Shown: positions 53,551-62,109 of the stretch, in pieces
How the letters are laid out: each line of letters begins with the position of its first letter
How positions within the stretch are numbered: the first letter of the stretch is position 1
DNA from: Deltaproteobacteria bacterium
GTDB lineage: Bacteria > Desulfobacterota > Binatia > DP-6
Length of the DNA stretch: 64,000 nt
Assembly (NCBI GenBank): GCA_005888095.1
Contig: VBKF01000092.1
Coordinates: 613 to 64,612 of the forward strand
Reading direction: 5' to 3'
Notes under the pieces: generated by a model
What the model was told of the DNA's origin: nothing
The model's input: the letters and a program-made list of their open reading frames with translations, nothing else
Database searches by the model: none
Translations under genes and position numbers: made by a program

Positions 53551-53601
53551 GGCCCGTGGCCCTTGCCCTGGGAAAGCGCTCGCGGCTACAACCGCGAGGT
53601 C

Positions 53602-54819
53602 ATGAACGCGCGCCTCTCCGTCGGCATCGAGACCAACTGCACCGCGCCCCTCAGGCTCGAGCGGGTGAGCATGCGGCTCTTCAAGCTGATGGGCGTCGAC
53701 TCGCTGTTGCTGCCCGACCACTACCTGAGCTTCGTACCGCGCTCGGTCTGGAACCCGGAGTCGACCCCGGCCGCCAGGCTCGTGCCGTCGCCCGACGCCT
53801 TCTTCGACCCCTTCGTGATGATGGGGATGATGGCGGCGCGCTACCCGCGGGTCCGCATCGGCACCGGCGTGACCGAGTCGTTCCGCCGCCATCCCGCGAC
53901 GCTCGCCCAGGCCTTCGTCACGCTCGATCACCTGACCGGCGGGCGCGCGATCCTCGGCATCGGCAACGGCGAGCGGGAGAACACGGCTCCCTACGGGATC
54001 CCCTTCACCAAGCGGGTCGCGCGGCTCGAGGAGGCGCTGACGATCATCCGGCGGCTGTGGGAGAGCCGGGGCGAGCCCGTCGACTTCGACGGGTCGTTCT
54101 GGCGGCTGCGGCGGGCACTGTTCACCACGCCGCTCCACGACCGCAAGCCGCCCGCCCTCTGGGTGGCGGCGCACGCGCCGCGCATGCTCGGGCTCGCGGG
54201 CCGCTTCGCCGACGGCTGGTACCCGACGATCAAGATGAGCCCGGCCGACTACCGCGAGCGGCTCGAGCGCATCCACACGACGGCGGCCGCGGCCGGCCGC
54301 AGCCTGGCGAGCTTCGAGCCCGCCACCCAGATCCAGATCGTGATCGGGGCGAGCCGCAAGCGCGCGCTCGATCAGATGCTCAAGGTCCCGGCCGCGGCCG
54401 CCCTGTCGATGCTGCTGCCGGGCGCGCTCTGGAGCCGCCACGGCCTCGCACACCCGCTCGGTGAGGACTTCGAAGGCTTCCCGGATTTCGTCCCCGACGA
54501 CGTGACGGAGGCCCAGATCGAGGCCGCGCAGCGGCGGGCGACGCCGGAGCTGCTCGCCGACGCGCTCTTCGCGGGAAGCGTCGACGAGATCGTGACCGAG
54601 GTGCGGGCGCTCGTCGGCGCCGGTCTCCGCCACGTCGTCATCTGGAACATCGGGCCCATCGTCAGCGGCGCCACCGCCGGCGACCTCGTGCGTCTCGCGC
54701 TCCTCGTCCGGCGGCTGAAGCGGATCACGATCCCCGTCGTGCGGCCGGCGGCGCCGACCAGGGTGGAGCAGCCATTCCGGGCGCCGGCATACGGCACGGG
54801 CGCGGCGCGCGCGGGCTGA
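53602..54819 (+). CDS. LLM class flavin-dependent oxidoreductase (F420-type)
   Basis: The 405-residue TIM-barrel protein has the LLM segments MGVDSLLLPDHYLSFVPRSV, RIGTGVTESFRRHPATLAQ, GGRAILGIGNGERENTAPYG and ARLEEALTIIRRLWESRG. It resembles F420-dependent methylene-H4MPT reductase-like or phthiodiolone-type enzymes. The ATG at 53602 is preferred to earlier codons because GAGGT precedes it and the added residues are not conserved-looking. It follows a glycosyltransferase gene and is a distant relative of the LLM protein at 41574. The substrate is unknown. Confidence 0.87.
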   Translation: MNARLSVGIETNCTAPLRLERVSMRLFKLMGVDSLLLPDHYLSFVPRSVWNPESTPAARLVPSPDAFFDPFVMMGMMAARYPRVRIGTGVTESFRRHPATLAQAFVTLDHLTGGRAILGIGNGERENTAPYGIPFTKRVARLEEALTIIRRLWESRGEPVDFDGSFWRLRRALFTTPLHDRKPPALWVAAHAPRMLGLAGRFADGWYPTIKMSPADYRERLERIHTTAAAAGRSLASFEPATQIQIVIGASRKRALDQMLKVPAAAALSMLLPGALWSRHGLAHPLGEDFEGFPDFVPDDVTEAQIEAAQRRATPELLADALFAGSVDEIVTEVRALVGAGLRHVVIWNIGPIVSGATAGDLVRLALLVRRLKRITIPVVRPAAPTRVEQPFRAPAYGTGAARAG

Positions 54820-54854
54820 CCTGCGGGCGGTGCTCCCCGGGAGCCAGGCGGCCG

Positions 54855-57800
54855 TCACCCGCCCAGGCAGCGGAGCGTGAGTCGGTCGCCGTCGCGCGTG
54901 CCGCCCGTCGTCTGCGCCCGGCCCGCGATGATCGCCTTCCCGGGCGCCGTTCCGCGGGTCGGCACGCGCAGAGCCGCGAGCGGAGTGCACGCCGTGCCGG
55001 CGATCGCGGGAGAGAACGTCACGACGTTGTGCCGGACCCCGCCCTGCGTGCCGCCCATGGCGACGAGCGCGTCGAGAAGCGCCTGCGCGTTCGCCCGGCG
55101 CAACGCCGACTTGGCGAGCGGCGTCAGGCTCCCGAGCGCGTAGGAGCCGACCGCACCCGCGGCGCAGGCCGGCAGGGCGGGATCGTGCTCGTTGACGCAG
55201 ATTCCGACCCGGAACGTGCAGCCGCCGTCGACCGCGCCGTCACCGTCGCACGACGGATCGCCGTCATGACAGCTCTGAACGCCATTCACCCGGCCGCGCT
55301 TGTCGCGGAACGGCGTGTTGGTGGGGTTCACCACCAGCCATTCGGCCAGACAGTCGGTCCGCGCCGCCCCGCCGCCCTCGACGAGCGCGGCAAAGCTCGT
55401 CGCGGGCAGCAGGGCGAAGGTGGAGAAGTCGGTGATCCCCGCCGCGTGCGCCGTATGCCCCGCGGTGTCGATCATCGTGTCGACGAAGGGCGTGTAGCTC
55501 GTCCCGGAGCACGGACCGTTCACGCCGCAGTCGCCGTTCTCGGAACACGGCGCTCCGCCCATGGTACAAGTACCCGGGTTGAAGGAGCCGATGATGAGCG
55601 CGCCCTCGGCGCTCGAGCCGGGCGTGATGCCCGCCGCCGTGAGCTCGGCCTCCGTGTAGGCGATCGTCAGCTCGGCGCTGAAGAGCCCCGCGAGCGCGCG
55701 TTGCAGCGTCACGAAGAACGGCAGCACGCCCGGGGTCCCGACCGTGATCGCCGGGCCGGGCGGCACGTCCGCGTCGGCCGCGAGAAGCGACGTGCCGAGG
55801 ATCGAGCGGCCGGCCGTGACACGCGTCGCGACCGCGTTCATGGCGAAATCCACGACGACGTCGGGCGTCGGCTCGGAGGCCGCGAGCGCGCCGCCCTGGT
55901 CGACGGTGCGCGCAAAGAAGTGGGCGGTCGAGGCCCCCGCCGGGACCTCGACGTTCTGCACCGGGTTGAAGTTCTCCGGGGCGGTGAAGGTGAAGGTGCC
56001 CGGAGGTCCGCTCGCGACGACGTCGCCGAACCAGGCGAGGACGGCGTCGAGGATGCCCGCGTTCGGGACGCGGATGCCGCGCTCGAGCGCCGGGAAGGCG
56101 TTGCCGGTCAGCGCGAATTCCTCCACGTGCGCGAACTCCGGCGCGAAGGTGAGGGTACCGGGCCCCGTGCCGATGCTCGCCGCGTGGGTGGCGGGACCGT
56201 TCTGGAGCAGCGCCGCGGTGGCGGTGCCGGCAGCCGCGTTCGCGTGGAGCGTGCCGGGGGTGGCGAAGTTCGCGATCGGGAGGACGAGCGGGTTCTGGTG
56301 CAGGTTCTGCACGAAGGGGTCGAAGATCGGCAGGCTCGCGGCGACGGCGAGCGCCTCGTTCGCGGGGTTCGGTACCACCTGGTCGCCGAAGTCCTCCACC
56401 TGGATCACATTGCGCGGCGTGCCGGCCGCCGGGTCGAGGAGCAGCGGTGCCGAGTTCAGACCGTCGGCCGGGTCGACGATCGCCTGCGTGAAGTTCGCGG
56501 CGAACGAGAACTGGTCGAAGACGTTGGCAGGGTCGAGGCCGAGGATCCCCTCGACCTGCCCCATCGCGCCGGCGCCGATCGACGAGTTCAGGAAGAGCTG
56601 CGAGGTGAGCCCCCCGCCGGTGGCGTTCAGCAACGCGGCCTTGAGGTCCGGCTCGATCGGCACGAACCCCGACCCCATGAGCCCGCCGAGCGAGTGGCCC
56701 ATGTAGAAGATGTTCGTGTCGTCGAGCTTGGTGTCGAGCGCCATGTCGATCGTGTGGCCGTGCAGCAGGCGCACGAGCGACAGCAGGTCGGCGTAGGTCT
56801 GCCGGAAGTTGTCGCGCACGCCGAGGAAGTTGTGAAACGCCTGGAAGAAGCCGAGGTTCACGCTCAAGAAGCCCGTGTTCGGGTCGTCGGCGAAGCCGTC
56901 GGGCGACGCCGTGCCGCCGAAGCCGTTCCGGGTGTCTTGCGGGCACGCCGCGGACGGCCCACAGTTCCAGTAGCGGTAGCCGTGCTGGGCGGCGTCGATG
57001 CCGATCGACGCGAACCCTTTGGCGGCGTCCAGGTCGCCGAAGGCCACCACCAGGTCCCGCTGGCCGCCGAGGCCATGCTGCTGGATGACGACCGGCCAGC
57101 CGGCAGGCGGTGGCGTCCCGCTCGGGACGACGACGGTGAACGGGATCTGCGCGGTATCGATCACCACCGGATGGCCGGCGCCGTCGCGGGTGAAGCGCTC
57201 GTCGGTCGTCTCGCACGGGCCCGCCGGCGAGCAGGAGGCGAAGGACGGCGGGAGCGGGAGGTCCCCGAAGGGTCCGTCGCCGTCCGGGTCGTGCGTCTGG
57301 AAGCGCGCGCTTCCATAGAAGCCGGTCGCGACCGTCGCGACGTGCGCGGGCGGCGAGGCACCGTAGAGGTTCGCGAGGCCCGCCGCTCCCTTGAAGACGA
57401 GCCCCGGCTGGCTCGCGAAGTCGGCGGCCGGCACCGGCAAACCGGGCAGGACCGTGGCCTGGATCGACACGAGGTCCGCCGTCGTGGACTGGGTGGTGAA
57501 CACGGTCATGCCGGCGATGTCGCTCGCCGCGACGCCGTGCGCCCCGAGCGCCGCGACCACGGGGTCGAAGATGGCGTCCGCGTCGGCGTTCGGGCTGGCG
57601 CCGTCGCGCACGGCGAGCCAGTCCGCCGACGGCTCGACCGGCTGCCCGCCGCCCGTCACGCTCCGCCGCACCACGCAGGCGTACGTCGTCTTCGGCGCGA
57701 GCGGCTTCCCGGGCACCGGCAGGAGAGCGAGCACGTTCGGAATCCGCGTGTCGATGTCGCGCTTGATCATGACCGGCACCGGCGTGGCGGTCGCCGCATC

Positions 57801-58184
57801 GGCGCAGAACACGCTGTCCGCGAGCGACGGGGTGAGCACCGGAGACGCCGGCAGGCTCCCCGCATCGAGCGGCCCGCTCAGGAAGAAGTAGGCCGCCGTC
57901 GTCGTGCCGAAGCCGTCGAGCAGGTCGAGCGCGTCCTCGATCGAGCCCGTGTTGGCGGTGATCACCTGGGCGCCGAGGCCGATCGACGCGCCGCTCGCGA
58001 GCAGCGTGCCGTCGCCGTCGCCCGGCTGGCCCTGATCGAAGTAGAGGTCGTTCGGCCACGGCAGCGAGCCGAAGACGCCGGGCGTCGTGTTCTCCGCCGG
58101 CAGGGTGAACTGCACCGTCGGACCGGCGGCACGGGCCGCGAGCGGGGCGAGGACGAGGGTGAAGACGGCGGCGGAGCGCAGCAT
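54855..58184 (-). CDS. large exported lipase-like alpha/beta hydrolase
   Basis: The 1109-residue protein has a signal peptide (AAVFTLVLAPLAARAAG). Its N-terminal domain resembles bacterial virulence-factor lipases (NTTPGVFGSLPWPNDLYFDQ). The alpha/beta hydrolase core has the oxyanion segment VVIQQHGLGGQRD and nucleophile elbow GHSLGG with Ser498. The C-terminal half is beta-rich with Cys-rich segments (FNPGTCTMGGAPCSENGDCG) and ends in RLTLRCLGG. A long extracellular esterase or lipase is the likely call; the substrate is not evident. AGGAGG lies 8 bases before ATG 58184. It is convergent with the LLM gene. Confidence 0.78.
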   Translation of the reverse strand: MLRSAAVFTLVLAPLAARAAGPTVQFTLPAENTTPGVFGSLPWPNDLYFDQGQPGDGDGTLLASGASIGLGAQVITANTGSIEDALDLLDGFGTTTAAYFFLSGPLDAGSLPASPVLTPSLADSVFCADAATATPVPVMIKRDIDTRIPNVLALLPVPGKPLAPKTTYACVVRRSVTGGGQPVEPSADWLAVRDGASPNADADAIFDPVVAALGAHGVAASDIAGMTVFTTQSTTADLVSIQATVLPGLPVPAADFASQPGLVFKGAAGLANLYGASPPAHVATVATGFYGSARFQTHDPDGDGPFGDLPLPPSFASCSPAGPCETTDERFTRDGAGHPVVIDTAQIPFTVVVPSGTPPPAGWPVVIQQHGLGGQRDLVVAFGDLDAAKGFASIGIDAAQHGYRYWNCGPSAACPQDTRNGFGGTASPDGFADDPNTGFLSVNLGFFQAFHNFLGVRDNFRQTYADLLSLVRLLHGHTIDMALDTKLDDTNIFYMGHSLGGLMGSGFVPIEPDLKAALLNATGGGLTSQLFLNSSIGAGAMGQVEGILGLDPANVFDQFSFAANFTQAIVDPADGLNSAPLLLDPAAGTPRNVIQVEDFGDQVVPNPANEALAVAASLPIFDPFVQNLHQNPLVLPIANFATPGTLHANAAAGTATAALLQNGPATHAASIGTGPGTLTFAPEFAHVEEFALTGNAFPALERGIRVPNAGILDAVLAWFGDVVASGPPGTFTFTAPENFNPVQNVEVPAGASTAHFFARTVDQGGALAASEPTPDVVVDFAMNAVATRVTAGRSILGTSLLAADADVPPGPAITVGTPGVLPFFVTLQRALAGLFSAELTIAYTEAELTAAGITPGSSAEGALIIGSFNPGTCTMGGAPCSENGDCGVNGPCSGTSYTPFVDTMIDTAGHTAHAAGITDFSTFALLPATSFAALVEGGGAARTDCLAEWLVVNPTNTPFRDKRGRVNGVQSCHDGDPSCDGDGAVDGGCTFRVGICVNEHDPALPACAAGAVGSYALGSLTPLAKSALRRANAQALLDALVAMGGTQGGVRHNVVTFSPAIAGTACTPLAALRVPTRGTAPGKAIIAGRAQTTGGTRDGDRLTLRCLGG

Positions 58185-58260
58185 GTGTCGGTCCTCCTGC
58201 GGGTCCGGGAGTGATGGCACAGGACCGCGCCACGCGGCAAGGCGAAAACGCGAGCCTCCG

Positions 58261-59544
58261 CTACTCGCAGGGCGCGCTGCCGATGCAGATGCCGTCCGCG
58301 AAGCCGGGGTTCACGCACACGTACCCGAAGGGATCGGTGCAGTCGGAGTCCTGCGTGCAGAGCTTTCGGCAGGCGAGTCCCCCGTCGTCGACGCACACCT
58401 CGTCAGGACCGGAGCAGCCGAAACCCGGGCACTGGCAGACGCGCGAACTACAGCCTGCAAACGTGCAATACTGCCGGCAGATGCCCGCGCCGGAGCACTC
58501 CGCATCGGTCGCGCACGGCGGGCCGACGCAGTAGCGCGTGTCGCCGCCGTTGTCGCGACACGTGTAACCGTCGGGGCAGTCGCCGTCGCTCGCGCAGGTG
58601 ACCCCGGATTGGCAGGTCGGCGACGGTGGGTTGCACTCGGAGGGATAGCCCGCGACGAGCGGTACGGCGAGCCGGTCGGCGCAATCGGCCTCGAACTCGG
58701 TGACGCAGCCGAGGCAGGCGACGAGGCCGGCGAGGTCGCCGATCGGGCCGCCGCAGGCCGCCCCGCCCGGCACCTGGACCGCGGGGCAATCGGCGGCGAC
58801 GCCGATCGACGCCGGCGTCAAGTCATCGCCACCCCCGCAGCGGCCGTCGCCGCCGCCACAGGCGGCGCAGATGGCGGCCGACGTGTTCGCCGCTGCCGCG
58901 GCGATCGCCGGGCCCGCCCGGCCGTCGCCGGGATCCGGGCACGGGTTCTGGTGGAGGCCGCGCAGGCGAGCGTCCCAGCACTTCCGCAGGGCCTTCGACT
59001 TGGCGATGAAGAAGCGCGCCGCCTCCTTGCCGATCGCCCGGCGGCAGGCGCCGAGCGGCGGAGCGGCGGGCGCCGGTCCACTCGGACCGAAGGAGAGCGC
59101 GATCAGCCGGTCCACCGCGGCGCTGCCGACGCACGTGAAACAGACCGGGATGTCCGCGTCGCCGCCCATGGCATTCGTGCACGCGCCGTTCTGGAGGTTC
59201 GGGCAGCTCCCGATGTCCCATCCGACGGCGGCGAGCGGGTCGTCGTCAGGCGTCCCGCAGCGTCCGTCCACCCCGCAGCACGCCCGGACCACCCCGGCGC
59301 TCGCCTTCTCCGCGGCGCCCGAGATGCGCAGGGCGGTCGCCGAGTCGTTCCGACATTCGGTGCCGGCCGGCAGGAGGCCGACGATCACTCGGTCCGCGCA
59401 GCGTTCGCGCGCCTTCGTCACCGATTGGACGTAGTGGGCCGCCTGCTTGGCGACCTCGCGCCGACAGCCGAGCGGCTCGCCGCGCGCCGGGTGAGCGACG
59501 AGGGCCAGCGCCAGAAAGCCCGCTGCAATGCCGGGGCGTCGCAT
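58261..59544 (-). CDS. Cys-rich exported protein
   Basis: The 427-residue protein has a signal peptide (GIAAGFLALALVAHPARGE). The first two thirds hold two related helical blocks (CRREVAKQAAHYVQSVTKAR and CRRAIGKEAARFFIAKSKAL), each followed by a Cys-rich segment, suggesting internal duplication. The C-terminal 140 residues have dense Cys with patterns like CASDGDCPDGYTCRDN and CTQDSDCTDPFGYVCVN, as in Dickkopf-type or Cys-knot modules of myxobacterial-like surface proteins. Function is unknown. It lies 76 bases upstream of the lipase-like gene on the same strand. Confidence 0.7.
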   Translation of the reverse strand: MRRPGIAAGFLALALVAHPARGEPLGCRREVAKQAAHYVQSVTKARERCADRVIVGLLPAGTECRNDSATALRISGAAEKASAGVVRACCGVDGRCGTPDDDPLAAVGWDIGSCPNLQNGACTNAMGGDADIPVCFTCVGSAAVDRLIALSFGPSGPAPAAPPLGACRRAIGKEAARFFIAKSKALRKCWDARLRGLHQNPCPDPGDGRAGPAIAAAAANTSAAICAACGGGDGRCGGGDDLTPASIGVAADCPAVQVPGGAACGGPIGDLAGLVACLGCVTEFEADCADRLAVPLVAGYPSECNPPSPTCQSGVTCASDGDCPDGYTCRDNGGDTRYCVGPPCATDAECSGAGICRQYCTFAGCSSRVCQCPGFGCSGPDEVCVDDGGLACRKLCTQDSDCTDPFGYVCVNPGFADGICIGSAPCE

Positions 59545-59554
59545 TCGTCCGCGG

Positions 59555-59584
59555 CATCTAGCGCGCCAAGACGCGCACCGTCAA
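59555..59584 (-). promoter_or_regulatory. possible promoter of the Cys-rich protein gene
   Basis: On the minus strand TTGACG (59584-59579) is followed after 18 bases by TAGATG (59560-59555), ten bases before the ATG at 59544. The -35 is good and the -10 is fair. If real, the leader would be only a few bases, similar to the near-leaderless arrangement at 26505. Confidence 0.3.
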
Positions 59585-59910
59585 AGGCTCACGCGATTCG
59601 TGCGGGGCCGTGGGGTGCTGTCCCCGTCCCGGCGCCGTCTGGTTGGCGTCTACCGCGCACCGTCCTGCGCGCGCTTGACGGCTTCGATCGTTCCATCGCC
59701 CACGGCGCGACGGCTCGGCCTCGCGCTCCTCACGGACGACGGGGCCTTTACGGGGGCGCCGCGCTCCGATGCTCCCTCGCCGTCGGAGCCCCGATGGCCG
59801 CAGAGCACACCGTCACCAGGCGCCTGCCGCCGCCGACCGAGCACTCACCCGTTGCCAGGCCCCGCACGTGGCTGGCGGTGGTGGGTTGGCGGAAGGATGG
59901 GCTCGTCGGG
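59585..59910. other. intergenic region with no identified gene
   Basis: I see no coding sequence that looks real in these 326 bases: open frames are Arg/Pro-rich and have no family features. No clear promoter or terminator is visible. It leads into fold-back element B. Confidence 0.4.
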
Positions 59911-60219
59911 CTAGGAGCGCGACCCAAGACATCTTGGGTCGCGAACCGGACGCGAGGGTGTTCCGTCGCGATCACGCCCGACTGTCCTGCCGCGGCTGGC
60001 GAAGCCAGCGCGGCAGACGAACACGCGCGGTTCCACGGCCACCGCAGACAGGCCCAATCGGCAACCGATAAACACGAGTGCCGCGAGACCTCTGGAACGG
60101 CGCGTGTCGGTTGTGCCGCGCTGGCTTCGCCAGCCGCGGCACGGCGGTCGCGCGTGCCGCGAGCGCCACATGCTCGCGTCCGTGCCCGCGACCCAAGAAG
60201 TCTTGGGTCGCGCTCCTAG
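59911..60219. repeat. fold-back inverted-repeat element B (MITE-like), CTAGGAG ends
   Basis: This 309-base non-coding element is a large inverted repeat. Its ends are CTAGGAGCGCGACCCAAGA and the reverse complement. Each end also folds on itself: 59918-59943 and 60187-60212 are 12-bp stems with 2-base centres. A second, inner pair, TGCCGCGGCTGGCGAAGCCA... at 59988-60015 and its exact reverse complement at 60114-60141 (28 of 28 bases), also forms internal hairpins. It encodes no transposase. The terminal CTAGGAG is shared with element A. Confidence 0.75.
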
Positions 60220-60407
60220 ATGAGCGCCCACGCAGCGCACCGAGGCGGTCACCGAGCGCGATAAGAAGAGGACGCCGGGATCCGGGGATTCACACGGCGC
60301 CGAGCCCTTCGTTTCACGTTTCCGGGTCCTGCGGTGTTATTCAACCGGGGTTCAGGCGACGGCGATGTCCGCCGCTTGCCAGACGGGGCGCACCTGACGA
60401 CGTATTC

Positions 60408-60500
60408 TCGAGCCGAGGTCTGGTGATGTATCGCTTCAGGGGCGGCAAAATCGCCGAGCAGAGATGGGTGGAATGGGAGATCAGCGCCGCTCGACCATGA
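60408..60500 (+). pseudogene. remnant of a SnoaL-like / ester-cyclase family gene
   Basis: The last 25-30 codons read GLVMYRFRGGKIAEQRWVEW and then EISAARP, which matches the C-terminal strand of SnoaL-like or ester-cyclase proteins. Nothing upstream in this frame continues the fold. Its stop overlaps the ATG of the Ada-AlkA gene (ATGA), so an intact gene may once have been translationally coupled upstream. The match is short, so this is tentative. Confidence 0.4.
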
Positions 60501-62011
60501 CCCTCGACCCGGCACACTGCTACCAGGCCGTGCTGAGCCGCGACCGCCGCTTCGACGGCCGCTTCTTCGCCGGCGTGGTCACGACCGGCGTCTACTGCCG
60601 GCCGATCTGTCCGGTGAAGCCGGCGAAGCCGCAGAGCGTCCGGTGGTTCGCGTGCGCCGCCGCGGCCGAAGCCGCCGGCTTCCGCCCCTGCCGCCGCTGC
60701 CGCCCCGAGACGGCGCCCGGCACGCCCGCCTGGACCGGGACCTCGGCCGTCGTCTCGCGTGCGCTCCGCCTGATCGCCGCGGGCGCGCTGGACGACGGCG
60801 CCATGGAGGGCTTCGCGAGTCGGCTCGGCGTCGGGACGCGGCAGCTCCGCCGCCTGTTCGGGACGCACCTGGGCGCATCGCCCATGCAGGTGGCCCGCGC
60901 GCGTCGCGTCCACTTCGCGCGCGCCTTGATCGACGAGACGGACCTGCCCATGGCGGAGGTGGCGTTCGCGGCGGGATTTGGCAGCGTCCGGGACTTCAAT
61001 TATGCCGTGAGGGCCACGTTCGGACGCTCGCCGACGGAGCTCCGGCGCGCGCGTGGTGCGCGCAGCCCGCGCGCGGACGGGGCCGGTCTCGCGGTCCGGC
61101 TGCCGTACCGGCCGCCGCTCGACTGGTCGGGGCTGCTCGCCTTCCTCGCGCCGCGTGCCACACCGGGCGTGGAGGCGGTGGCGGACGGCGTCTACCGGAG
61201 GACGATCGCGGTCGGCGATGCGCGGGGCACGATCGAGGTGCGTGCGGCCCCGCGCGAGCCGCATCTTCTCATGCGCGTCCGGCTCGCGCGTGCCGAGCGC
61301 CTGCTCCAGGTGGTGGAGCACGTGCGGCGTCTCTTCGACCTCGACGCGGATCCGGCGCTGATCGCGAACCACCTCGCCCGCAGCCGCGTGCTGGCGCCGC
61401 TGGTGGCGCGCCGCCGCGGTCTCCGGGTGCCCGGGGCGTGGGACGGCTTCGAGCTCGCGGTGCGCGCGGTGCTCGGCCAGCAGGTGACGGTGCGCGGCGC
61501 GACGACGCTCGCCGGGCGCGTGGTGCGCGCGTTCGGCACGCCGCTCGACCAGGCACAGGACGGACTCACGCATCTCTTTCCGCAGCCCGAGGCGCTCGCC
61601 GACGCCGACCTCGCGGCAATCGGCCTGCCGCGTGCCCGTGCCGCGACCATCCGTGCGCTCGCTGCCGCGGTGGCGCGCGGCGACCTCGTGCTCGAGGCCT
61701 CGCGCGGCCTCGAGGACGCCGTCGCGCGACTCGTCGCCATCCCCGGCATCGGTACCTGGACCGCGCAGTACGTCGCGATGCGCGCCCTGGGAGAGCCCGA
61801 CGCCTTCCCGGCGGGCGACCTCGGGCTCCGGCGGGCGCTCGCCAACGGCGCGGGGCCGCTGCCGCCGGCGCGTGTCGCGGAGCTGGCGGAGGCGTGGCGG
61901 CCCTGGCGCGCCTACGCCGCGCTCCACCTCTGGACCGGCCTGGCGGGCGAACGTGGCTACGCGGAGAACGGGATGTTCCGAGCCCGTCACACGGCGGTCG
62001 CGTCCTCGTAA
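60497..62011 (+). CDS. alkA: Ada-AlkA fusion: methyl-phosphotriester-responsive regulator and 3-methyladenine DNA glycosylase
   Basis: The 504-residue protein joins an Ada zinc domain (DPAHCYQAVLSRDRRFDGRF, then GVYCRPICP and FRPCRRCRPE, giving the four Cys) to an AraC-type helix-turn-helix (VGTRQLRRLFGTHLGASPMQ, MAEVAFAAGFGSVRDFNYAV). An AlkA glycosylase domain follows (ELAVRAVLGQQVTVRGATTL, helix-hairpin-helix LVAIPGIGTWTAQYVAMRAL, catalytic Asp in PAGDLGLRRAL). It senses and repairs alkylated DNA. No O6-methyltransferase (PCHRVI) domain is present. ATG 60497 starts the Ada domain cleanly. Confidence 0.9.
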   Translation: MTLDPAHCYQAVLSRDRRFDGRFFAGVVTTGVYCRPICPVKPAKPQSVRWFACAAAAEAAGFRPCRRCRPETAPGTPAWTGTSAVVSRALRLIAAGALDDGAMEGFASRLGVGTRQLRRLFGTHLGASPMQVARARRVHFARALIDETDLPMAEVAFAAGFGSVRDFNYAVRATFGRSPTELRRARGARSPRADGAGLAVRLPYRPPLDWSGLLAFLAPRATPGVEAVADGVYRRTIAVGDARGTIEVRAAPREPHLLMRVRLARAERLLQVVEHVRRLFDLDADPALIANHLARSRVLAPLVARRRGLRVPGAWDGFELAVRAVLGQQVTVRGATTLAGRVVRAFGTPLDQAQDGLTHLFPQPEALADADLAAIGLPRARAATIRALAAAVARGDLVLEASRGLEDAVARLVAIPGIGTWTAQYVAMRALGEPDAFPAGDLGLRRALANGAGPLPPARVAELAEAWRPWRAYAALHLWTGLAGERGYAENGMFRARHTAVASS

Positions 62012-62109
62012 CACGCGGACCGCGAAGGGGGGCGAGCGTGTGTGGTGGAGCGGGGTTTTCCCTGGACATTGCGACGCCCGCGGTGATACGCCGGCGCCCC
62101 AGAGGCACG

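Noticed and set aside
55029-58214. Plus-strand open frame of 1061 residues
   Set aside because: It mirrors the lipase-like gene, is extremely Arg-rich and has no recognisable motifs; typical of antisense frames in GC-rich DNA.
59650-59844. 64-codon minus-strand frame in the intergenic region
   Set aside because: Basic low-complexity sequence, no Shine-Dalgarno and no family resemblance.
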